From Dryocosmus kuriphilus (taxonomy: Eukaryota > Arthropoda > Insecta > Hymenoptera > Cynipidae), in contig CM076189.1 in assembly GCA_038277395.1 (NCBI GenBank), positions 84,991,421-85,055,420 of the forward strand: a stretch of DNA of 64,000 nt, given 5' to 3'. The position numbers and the translations under genes are program-made. Below the pieces are notes generated by a model that saw nothing but the letters and a program-made list of their open reading frames with translations, made no database searches and was not told the origin of the DNA. How positions within the stretch are numbered: position 1 is the stretch's first letter; each line of letters opens with the position of its first letter. Shown here one piece after another: positions 32,601-44,600 of the stretch.

Positions 32601-35600
32601 ATTTAACATATATTTTTCGGTCAGTAACAAGATTTAATTTGATGTCACACATTCATACCTTGAAATAAAAATAGAAACTCAGATACTAGCAACAAGGATT
32701 TATATTATTGGAAAAGTTACGATAACGAATTATCATTTTACTTTTAATGGATGAATAATGTATAATAAGGCAACAAACGAAGGGATTTAGAAAAAATTTT
32801 TTTTTTGGCGGAGGAGGAGATGGAAATTCTTTTAACGGACTGAGTGTGGAGAGCGAGCTGACGGCCCCTTCCCGCTAAAACCATCTTCTCCCCTGGCACT
32901 CTGACTATAAGTCCATTGTGGCATACCGCATTTCCCGCACTCCGTTGTGGAACCAAGTCCAATCTTGTGCGCGTATAAAAGTCAGACTATGTAGTTTCAG
33001 AGTGTTAGACCTTTTTGTCCCCTGATCAAAGGGGGTGCTCTTGGAGCCCCTTCTCCTCCCACCCACATGATGGGCAAGAATAATTTCTCCAGATGAAGTG
33101 CGCTGTTACAAGACCCCTTGTGTGGAGCCCTGCCTGTCTGGTAACTTCTTCCTTCGCTACTTGGGAGCCGACCCCTTTGGAGCAGTCGCTTTAGGAACCG
33201 TCCCCTTTGGGGCCGTCCCCTTTGGCGATAGGTTAAAAGGTATGGCATGAGGACCAGCGCCCATGATATTCCAGGAAGTTTTGATATTAGCCCCTCGAAA
33301 GATCGCTTCTTGGTCAGGGTTCCGCAGACCAGAGACCCCCAGTTCTCCGGAGCAGCTGCATCTCACAATACAGTCCCTCTAGTTCACCTACCCTAGGTCG
33401 CTGGTCCGATTAGACCCCTAAGCCCTCCCACCAACCAGAAGGCCATGCGATCCCCTGGGAGGGAAGCGAAGGGATAAATAAGACCATTTTTTCTGATTTC
33501 CAGATCGTATGATAACATATTAAAATACAATAGTCTAAAAATATATTTGGACATAATAAAATCTATGATCATAGGGCGTATATCAGTTACTGCCACTGTC
33601 TTCTTCAATGACAGGAGCCACATGCTTTCTTTCGTAAATTTCCGCGAGATGCTGGGAAGCTTTCACAATTTTGGTTAGGTATCTAGCATGTGACAAAAAG
33701 TAAATAACGGCAGCCACGTGAGAGCAGCTACTAGCCGTTCTCATGCCGTTAGCACATTCACAGCAACAATATTCAATTCCAGTACAATTTATTGTACATG
33801 GTTTATAATTAACATAACAATTTCAGATTGAACCTGCCATGTACATGGATCTTACTTGAACCTTTAGAATGTTAGCTGATGCATTGCAATAACTTAAATC
33901 AATCTCATCTTACTCATTCATCATTTACGCTAAGTAAGATGTTGCTTGCCGCATTTGATATTTGACAGTGAATAGTTTTACTAGATCCATTTTCGTCATT
34001 TCGTGAAAATCGAGCACATCAAAAGATATCAATTTTTGAAACAAACATTACCTTCAGCTCCACTCTCCTGGTGGTACCTCTATAGCTAAGCTGTCCTTGG
34101 GCTTGAACGTCATCAGCAAGTTTCTGAGCTTCAAATTCTATTTTGATTTCTCTCGAAAAGGACATATTGTCTCACTGCTTTCGGCTGCAAAGCCGCAAAT
34201 AGAGAACACTTGATTGGCAGTCATTCAATCAGCACTTATTTTTCTTGAAAAACTTCATTGCGTAAGTGACGATAATCTTACCCTGGTTGCTGATGGAACT
34301 TATCTGAACCACCAGAAGCGTTCTAACAACAAATATGAAAGAAAATTTTATGCAGGTCATAAAGGACTTCCTATGTGTAAGTCGTTTACTATTGGTAGTA
34401 CTGAGTCGTCGATGTATTAGCACTATCTTATGCTAAAGAAAACGCTCTAAAATTAAAAAAAAAATTGCATGTAAATGAAGCAATTTGAAAAATGTGATGT
34501 GCAATGAAAATTATGTCTTTTTAAGCGATCGGAGCCTAGGTAACGTTAAATCACAATTGGAGGAAGAGAAGTATCGATTTCTCGTACCGATATTGGAGGC
34601 GAAAGGGTAAAAACAATTGTCAGGCGGACCGTGTCACAATAATTCGGTGGGTTGTGAAAACAGTACATGGTGCTGTAGCTGAAGAGTATAAGTTTTTTCA
34701 TCATCTATTATATAACCGCTACCAGATTAAAGATGGTCATTACTGTAAGATAGTTTGTTACTTAATAAACGAGTTTGGAAAACGACTTGTCTCGAGAGCT
34801 TCATCAAATGAACGTATACTGAAGTATATGCTTTCAAAAGCTAATAATGAAAACAGATTATCTATAGAGTTACATTCAGGAAGGTGGAGCCGAAGAAAAA
34901 TTTTATATCAAAAATTGAAGTCTTCGGATGAGCTCGATTTTCCCGAAATGACGGAAATGGATCCAGTAAAACTTTTACTGGAACTTATCATATGCAGCAA
35001 GCAAAATCTTACTTAGTTGAAATGATGAAAGAGCAAGATGATATTGATTTAAGTTATTGCAGTAACGCGGTCACTATCGCGCCAGTGGCGGGATCGGCGG
35101 CCGAGCTCGGTTGGAAACCGGCGAAGGAAGGAAGGAAGCCGTTTGCTATTCTCGCATAGTCAATTGCCAGCATCAGCAGTCTCGATACGTCGTCTGGCTC
35201 TATTCCCGTATTACGGTGTTGATTTTACACTTTTCGGCGTGATCGACTGGATTCACCGAAATAAGCTGAATAAATTGTAAGTTATGCTGATCTATGCCTT
35301 TTACTGTGTCTTCCCCCAATTCTCGGCGTCTATATCCTATTTCCTATCCTTGGTAGCTTTTCCCCACTAAATGTAATACATCAGCTGACGTTATAAAAGT
35401 ACAAGTAAGATCGAGGTACATGCTAGGCATAACCTAAAATTGTTATTTTAATTATAAACCAGATACAATTGAAAGTACTGGCATTGAACATTATTACTGT
35501 GAATGTGCTAACGGCATGAGAACAGCAGTTTGCTGCTCTCACGTGGGTGCCGTTGTTTACTTTTTGTCACATGCTAGATACCAACCCAAAATTGTGAATC

Positions 35601-38600
35601 CTGCCGAGAATCTCACGAAGATTTGTGAAAGAGAGCATGTGCTTCCTGTTATCGAATAAAACAGTGACGATGAATGATATAAGCTCCATAATCATAGATT
35701 ACGAAGTATAAGTATACTTTTCTACTGCCGTATTTTAAGAAATGATCATACGATTTTGAAATCAGAAAAAATGTTCTTATTTACCTCTTGATTTTTTGCC
35801 TTATTACATATTATTCATCCATTAGAAGTAAAACGAATTATATCCCGTCTCTTTTGCTATAATATAAATCATCATGGCTGGTATCTGAGTTTCTATTTTC
35901 ATTTGACGGTATAAATGTGTAACTTCAAATTAAATTTTGTTTCTGACTTACAAATATATGGCAGAAAGCAGATAATGTCATTAATGTGAAAAAATGCGGT
36001 ACTCAACCTTAAGAATGGGTGGTGGTCTACGAGTTCGCGAAGGGTCACTAACGATCGGTCGGTGTCGTAGTTTCTATTGATTGCGCAACACTCTACAGTG
36101 ATGCGCGATTGTTTCAGTACGTCTTCCCTCTTTATTTAATAATATTCCCCTCAGGGTTTATATGGCTTTCGTTTCTTACATCATTACACATTTCTTACTA
36201 AAAATGACTATTTACACCCATTTACAAGTTGCACTCTTAATCCTTGTGTCTATATTCTTACCACTATTTTATATTCTATCCCAAATTCCAGCCCAAGGAC
36301 GATCGACAGAGAGGGAGAAATTGAAACGCAGCCGCAACTTAATTAATTTTTACAATTCATTATTATTAACTACAGTTTTAGCGCTCCTATGTGACTTCAG
36401 TTTCCATCTTCTTTCACTTTCATTCTATTTAAATCCGTCCAATTCTTCACATTCACTTCCTCACTCCCCACCTACTCAAAATTCTAGCTTCCACTAAACC
36501 CTTCATCCATGCTTCTCCAGTCCTTCCGTCAGTAAGGTCTTTTCGACATTCTCTTGCCAACTTTCTCTCTCCAATCCCTCTTCTACATCCATTCCAAACA
36601 TGCTCCCAAGTTTCTTCTTGCCATTGTCATATTCTGCACTTTTTATTCTCCTGCTCTGCACAATACATCCCTTCTCTTACTTCGTTTCCCAATCTAAATC
36701 TTACTATTCCAACCCATCTCCACTCTCCCCATCACCATTCTAGAAACTATGGTAGTCCTTCCCTTTTTATCGCCTTATACCACTTATTAAATTTTAAATT
36801 CTCAATCAACTAGCATCTTTCTATTACTTGCTTTTCCCTGTTGCCTTTCTCCAATTCCTCTTATCTTACGCCATGTCCATCTCTGATATCTCTTTCCCCA
36901 TTGAGCTCCTTTGTTTCTTTTTCCCATCTTGTTTATTCTATCGCCCTCCCTCTGACTACCTCTATCTCCTAAAGCGCTCCCTTGCTAACTCCTCTCCATT
37001 TCCTTGTCTCGGCTTCTCTTCAAACTTCAATGCCCTTTTTCCCGCTGTAGAAATCAATTCATCCCTTTGTGCTTCTTCACGTACCATATACATAACCCCG
37101 TTTCTTCCAGTCTACGCCTAGCGTTCACCTTATATGTATACTTTCCTTGTAGCTTCACAGTATCTTCCATTCCTTCCATCCCCATATATCTGTTCCGTAG
37201 CCGAATACTGGCCACTCCGGCGTATCAAACAGCCATAATCTTCTTCTCCAATATTTTCTGAACATTTTTCTTCCTATTCCCCATACCCGTTTCATTACCT
37301 CTGATGCTTCTTTAGCCTTTTTCTTACGCGTGCTCTGTGAGCTCCATTGGTTTGCAACATATTTCTCATATATCTAACTCCTTTATTTTCTCTATCTTTA
37401 CTCCATTCCATCTTCCTGCCCATTTTTGCTTTCTTTACCCTAATTTTCTAAACCTCATTATCCTTGCCTTTTCTACGCTTATTTTTGACTCTTTCCCAAC
37501 CACGTGTTTCTCCAATCCTGTGATTAAGCCCTCCATTCGTTCTTCGTCCTCCGCCATGACTGCTATATCTTCTGCATACGCCAGTATATATATCTTTCCT
37601 TTTCCCATCTTAACTTGTACCCAGCCTTTTCTCTTCATTTCATCTTCAAAGTCTGATGTTAGAGTGTTAAATAATAACAGGCTCAGTCTTGTCTTACACC
37701 TCTCGCTAATCAGAAACTCTCATTTCCATCTTCTTCACTTTACATTCTACATCCCACCCATTGCCTTCCTCAGCTTCCGTAACTTCCTTTTTACATATGC
37801 CCTCTAACATTCTCTTTATCTCTCCTATCATTATTTCTATTTCTTTGTTTAAACTTCCCTCACCCAGTTTCATATTCTTTTCCTTTTCCTTAAATTGCTC
37901 TTTTCCTTCTATTTTCCAAATACTTCTGTTTGTCTTTTTACGTTTACTTCCTTTTTATTCTCCTTTTCACTGCCCTTTTCTCCCTCCAATGTTAGTGTTA
38001 CTGGAAAATGATCTGAGGCTACACATTCCCTTACCTCTAGTTTCCTATTGTGTTATGCTACCTCGTCGTCCACTCGCACGTAACCTATTACCTTTCCCTT
38101 TTTTCCTTCTGCTCCTGTATAATCCCCTTCCTCATCTCCCTGTATATTTCGATTTAAGATAAACTATCCCGCCTATTTCAGGATTTTTCAAAATTTCTAT
38201 CCCTCCCCTTTCAATGTCTTTTCTTTGTATTTCCTTCCTTTGCGCTTCTGCAATACCTGCCGCCTCTTTTCCCTGTTCTCGCAGTAAAATTTTTTGCTAT
38301 TATAAGCTGTGCTCCTTCTTCGTTGTCTTCTATAAATCTTTTATCTTCTCCAATTCTCCTGTAAACCCCCTTTTACATTCATATACCCATACTACCTTCC
38401 ACCTCTCTTCACGCAGCTTCAATTCTTTTAATATTATCTCTTCTGTTTTTCTTCTTTTTTCTCTTCCATATCCTTGGTCGCTGTCGTAATTTCCTTTCTT
38501 ATTCCCATCACAATTTCTCCCAATGTTCTTCCTTTTTTATTCTTCTTCCTTGCACTCTGTATCCTTCACATGCAACCTCTCGGCAATCTTCCCCTTACTC

Positions 38601-41600
38601 TCTCCCATTCCTTTTAATGTAACCGCGTTTCCGTCATTAGTAAAACTTTCCACTGTCCTACATTTCTTGTAAATTCCTCATCCTTTCTTTCCAAGCCCTC
38701 TATATTCCAGTCGGATAACTTCCATTCTTTCGCTCCTTCATTGCTTTTTCTTCCCCCTCCTTACTATCTCTTATTTCCCTCTCCCAGTCCCCTCTCTCAC
38801 CTTGCCCGGATATCTTACCTTTTTACTACGTTTTCCCTTTCTTCATCCCAATCCCACCATACGCCATTTATGTGTATTCTTCTGTACCAAACCCAAGTCC
38901 CTTTTTTCCTTTTTTCTTTCCTCTTCTGCTATTTTCATTAACTTATACTGCATATTTCTTTCTATCCATGTCAAATCATTCTCTATTATCTCCGATCTAC
39001 CATATGATGCTCTTTTCTTAGTCATCACTTCCTTCTGATCATCTTTTTCCTTTCATTTAACTAGTAGAATTTGCCTTCCTCTTCGCTCTTCCTCACCTAA
39101 TCTTCTTACTTCCTCTATTTTAACCTTTGTCTTTATCCTCTTTAGCACTCTCTCTACTTCTTCTTTCAATTTCTTTCCCTCTAACCTTGAGCTCCTTATC
39201 AATATATTCCTTCTTCTTTCCTCTCTCTCTCCACCCCACTATCCTTCTCTTTATTTTTTTAGCCTTCCTCCAACAGCATTTCCACTCCCTTCCCATCTGA
39301 GGTTACGACTTGAGCTTCCTATCTTCTCCATCATATTCCCCAAATCTTCTACCTCTCTATTTACCTGTTCCTGCATTTTTAGCTTCCGCTGTAAGCCTTG
39401 CATCCTTTTTTCTAAGTTTTCCCTTACTACTTCCAATTTCCTCATATCTTTTCTAACCTCGACAATTTCTCTCTTAATTTCTTGCTTTGATTCTTCCTAA
39501 CTTTCTTCCTGCTTTTTTCCATGTAACCCCATTACTCCTTCACCATTTTTCTCATTTAATCTACTTCTTTATCTTTGGACTGGACATTATTCTTCTTCTC
39601 GATCTTATCCTTTTCATTTTTCGATGAAGATCTAAACATTTTTGGCCATTTAACTAGCGAACCTACCCAGCCGGCACATAAGTCATAAGGTCGTCGTAAT
39701 GAGGCTGTCTTTCAACATTATTAGGACTTTAACTAATGACGTTTTAAAATAGTTTATAGGACATTAAGACCTTCGCACAATGTCTTGCTAAGGTTCTAAA
39801 AATGTTGTTCATCACCGTTTATTTAGTAGCCAGATAAACTATCTAAGAACTTTTTAAATACGTATTTTGTCTGGTATTAGGTTATCCCTCAGACGTTCTT
39901 TTGAGGTCGTAAACGTTACATGTCACACATACATTCTGAATATATCTTGGTGACGTTTTACAAAATATTCTCATTAAATTCGATAAAAATTATTCATAGG
40001 TGCGTAGTATGCTTGATAACTATATTTATGATATCCAAAAATTAATAATGCGGCTGTCCCTTATAATCCCAGTGTACAATTTATAACATTTTCTCCAAAG
40101 TTACCCAATGTATAAATTTCTGTTTTCAGTTATAAAAGTAAAATATTTACTTAAAAACTTTAAAAAATGGGTTGTTCACAAATTTTCTAAATTTGAGCTT
40201 ATATTTTCTGTCCATGGGAGGTAAGTGACTTTTTTCTGATACTTTTGATAATGTTTTTAGCTTCAGAAATTCCTTTTTGATATTTCCAATAAATTTTTGA
40301 AATGAGTAAAAGATATGTTTTTTGACTACTATTTGACTACGGAACTGAGAAGTAGGAATTGATGCATTCCTGTTCCATTTCCTGCTTCTGGCTCGTGACA
40401 GGGCGTAGCGTCGCGTGGTAAAGAATTTTGGAACTTACATTCTGACAATATCCTCAAGAGCAAATGCTCCACATAAATTCTTGGACATTCAAGAACTTAA
40501 AGTATCGCTTGTCCTTAAATCTGTATTTATCTTGAGTTTATATTTAATCATTACACCCCTTTTTTGTGTTTACTGCATCCAATAAAATGAATGTCCTTGG
40601 GAAAATTTGTGCCAGCAGTACAGTTTTTACTTCGGATCCATTCGTCATAGATATACAATTTTTCTGTTTTTGCGGGTGGACATTGGGAAAATACGCTCGT
40701 AAATGCTGAACTTACGATTTTTATCTCGGGACAGGCAGTCACTCACCAAATTGAAAACTCTGATGATACTCATAGTTTGTTTCTCGAAAAAGTAGAATTT
40801 TTTCCACTATTTCCAAGAAATGAAACAATTATAACAATTCAATTAGAATTTAAAGAGTTGAAGAACGAAACATTAAAAAATTCAATTTGCGGAAGCCTTC
40901 ATTCTGTGAAGGAAAGTAGAGTGGATTCAATCTATGAAAAACTTTTGTTTGATGAATCGATCAACGACATAAAATTGATCCATGATACGAAAACATATCC
41001 AGCTCATAAAGCCGTGTTAGCTGCAAACAACACAGTTTTTCATACAATGCTTCCACATCAAATGAAAGATAATCTTTCCAAAGATGTAGAGATCAAAGAA
41101 ATGTATCCAGAAGCACTTAAAGGGTTACTGAAAAATATGAAGTCTAAAAAAGTTGATAAATTGTAAATACTGACAAGTGGATTCTTAATTGCTACTGGCA
41201 GGTACGAAATGGAGGAGTTTAAATTAATTTGCGAAAGATTATTAGTGAAAGGTTTAAATATGAAGAATATATCCTTCAATTTATTACGAGGCATGTCAAG
41301 AAAGTAAGTGTACTCAATTCATGTAGGCATAAAAAAAAATATATTAAAACAAGAACATAGTTGGTTACACTTGTAGATATGTAAGTTATTTTTCGACATA
41401 GTCACCATCTCTCTCGATGCAAGTGGTGAGCCGCGGGATCAATTTTTTTATGCCTGCCTTGAAGAAGTCTCCCGCCAGCTCTTTTGCCCCCTTCTCCACC
41501 TCCCCCTTCACCTCATCGTCCGTTGAAAACTTGATTCCACCCATGTGCACCTTCAGGAAAGTAAAGAGATGACAATATGAAGGGGCTGCTCAGGGGAATA

Positions 41601-44600
41601 TGGGGGGTGGTTCAAAGCGTCCCATCCAAAGGAGTCCAGGAGTTGCCTCGTGGCGTTGGCCGTGTGAGGTTTGGAATTGTCATGCAGCAGGCAGACTCCC
41701 TTCGTCAGCATGTCCCTTCTTTTATTCTGAATCGCCATTTTCAATTTTTTCAGCGTGCAACAGAGATCTGGATATTTGCGGAAACATCGCAGAAAGATCA
41801 TTTAACGTCAATCTGCGATCGTCACGGACCGCAATCTCGATTTTTTCCACAAGTTCGTCAGTCACAATTGAAGGTCTTCCGCTCCTCTGATCGTCATGCA
41901 CGGAAGTACGGCCATTTTTAAATACGCGGCACCACTTGTACGCACACGTACGATTCATAGCTCCATTACCGGAAACTGCTTTCACCTCATTATAAATCTC
42001 AACTGGAGCTTTTCCCTTCACAACGAGGCAGCGAATGACGGCGCGAATTTTGCCCTTGGCGGGAGTTACGATCGACATTTTTCGCGTGGGATGCTACCGC
42101 GTAAAGAGTTTTTAATACACTAACCTCGGATTGGTGTAGTTTTGAAGGAGAGGGGTCAGGCTACACGGCAGTGTTGCCAACATGTCGAGAAAGTATTCCC
42201 TACAGCTGTGAGGGTACCAGTACACTTACTTTCTGGATGCGCCTCGTAGTTTGGCTGATAGACACAACACAGTTAACTTGAAGAAGCGTCCAATTTGGCT
42301 ACAGTTCAAATGGATGAATTTAAGGATTTTAAAAAATCGCATACTTATGTTTTGGCGGAGTTAAAGGGGCAAATGGCTGCCAAGTCGAAAATTAAATTAA
42401 ATAAATAAATTTAATGATTTATTTGGAGTGAATATACTTTTTTCAAGATTTGTAATAAAAATGTTTTAATTTTCTCATATAATATGTATTTTTATATTGT
42501 GTACGATGTGTGATCAAAAAGAAAGGGGACTTTTTGAATTTCGTGAGATGCGTACAGGCGATATTCGTTTTCTTTTTTTCTTATGTTGTTACCCTCATTC
42601 AAAGCATAAGTGCACAATTACAGCTGTATAGCATTTTTTTTTGTTTGTTGGTTCTACCACTTTTAAGAATCTGAAAACATTCATAGCTATTTGGACACTA
42701 AAAATACACAAAATATATTTTTTTTAGCGTAGAATCGTTCTTTGTTCTTTCTTAAATTGAATTTGAAAACCTTTAGAACGTTCTCAAATTTTGAATTTCG
42801 CGCCAAAGAATTTTTTAAACAATATCATGCTGTACGGCTTATTTTTCCTCAAGCGTTGAATAAAAAAGAATTTCCTACCTTTAAAATTAACCGAGTTATT
42901 GTCACAAAACCGAAAAACATAAAATCGGGCTCTATGAGGCCCTATCTATCTCTCAAAGCCGATATTTTGATGTAATATTTATTAATTTTTTATTGTTTCA
43001 AAATGCCCTTTTAGGAATTAGCTGAAGTTTTATTACCTATTGTGGAAGCCAATTGTGTATGATGAAAAAGTTCGTAAATAAAATGTTACTATACTTCTTC
43101 TTACAGAATTAATCAATCTGACGTTATACGATGAAGATTTGAACATATATAAAGTAGGCGAAGACCGAATAGCTGTTCTTCAAGGTATTTGAAAACCATA
43201 TAATTTATCCTTGTACACCCGAAATTCTTTATATTCCCGGGATTCAAAATCTCCGAAATATAAAGTTCTTGAAATTAAAATTTATGAATATAAATACTTA
43301 ATTATTTAATAATCAATAAGAGAAATTATTTACAGACTAATGAAGAATAACGAAAAAATAAGGAACGAATATAGAAACCAACAAAAAGGGAAATTGTTGA
43401 AAATACAAGTTAACCAATTATAAAATTTACAAAATTTACAATAACCAGGTTTTGGTGTCGAGAAATTAAATCACAGTTATACAGGTATAGAATTTAGTAG
43501 TATGATGTTTTATTTCGGCCACCATGGCCCTGAAACATGCAGACAGCATGTGCTACATCGAAGGTTACATGTATATAATATTTGCACTATTTGCAATTTC
43601 TTACAACTATTATCTACTTAGCTCCATTCTGTCCAACACAATCACTCTCTCCACACTTTAACAATCCGGTTTCTTTTCCTTTATTTGTATTGACTCTCAT
43701 TTCTCTTACGTCTGTTTTCCCTAATTTGATTCTTGTATAAAATGCGTTTCCGCTCGCTAGCTTTTGCACCCTTTCGTTCGCCATGTTTCACTTTTCGCTC
43801 GCTAATCTTTGTGCGATTTCGCTCGATATTTTTTGTCGTTTTTCGCTCACCAGTTTTTGTGCCTTTTCACTCACAAGTTTTTAATTCTATTTAGCATATT
43901 AAAATATAACATAAATATCTTATGATGACATATTTTTATATTCTAGTCTTATATTCTATTTCCTCTATTTCTTTTCATCCTTTCTAGTTATTTCAACCAC
44001 ACCACCACTTCCCATTGTCACGCATCCTCTTTCTACTTTTTCACAATATTCTAACCAATTCTTAAAAGTTGCCCTGCATCTCTCACGTATCATGCATTCT
44101 CTACCTTCTTCTTTCACCCAGTATCTGTTACACTCCTCCGTATTTCCGCACCTTGCCCTCGCGATCACTTTCTACGATCCTCTTTTCCCCGTACCCTTCA
44201 GATATTTTGCTTAATTTTATCCAAACACACTTTTCATGATATGTTGTTTCTTTTATTTTATTTTCAATTACTTCCTTTAATACTTCCCTATCCCTACTTA
44301 TCATTTCTTGTTGTACTTTCATCCCCTTATCGTGTTCTCTCCTCACTAATTCCGTTGAAAAACCATTCCTTTTTAAGTATCTTTCTCTATCTTCCAGTCC
44401 CTTTCTGGCCCCTGATCACAATTACCTCTGTTCTAAGCACACCTTAACTACTAATCTTGCATTACCTTCTAAGGCTTACTTTTCAAACGTACATGCTAAA
44501 TTCCCTGCTCTTATTTTAATATTCACTCTATCTATCTAATTCAATACTACATATATACCACGGCGTGCTTCTGTCTAGACCCAGCGTCCATCTAATAAAT

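Larger units (their letters stand above)
32450..36120. mobile_element. Head-to-head DDE/SWIM DNA transposon with very long inverted arms
   Basis: The outer sequences at about 32450-32780 and 33478-34190 are reverse complements of about 34830-36120 once insertions are removed. The ends share ACTGAAACTATCGCGCATCA (left) and the inverse of GATGCGCGATTGTTTCAGT (right). The unique centre (34200-34830) encodes the DDE core on the + strand. The two arms both encode the same C-terminal SWIM zinc finger, on opposite strands. It looks like a transposon that acquired an inverted second copy of its 3' half, or a fold-back duplication. Two unrelated insertions lie inside it. Confidence 0.65.

Noticed and set aside
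33157..33366. Frame encoding PKGTAPKGTVPK repeats as a small host protein
   Set aside because: It lies wholly inside a retroposed insertion with a target duplication; kept only as a description of the insert.
36162..39038. Many + strand frames rich in Phe/Leu/Ser/Tyr that resemble membrane proteins
   Set aside because: Same reason: they are antisense to LINE copy A. Hydrophobicity here is a codon artefact.
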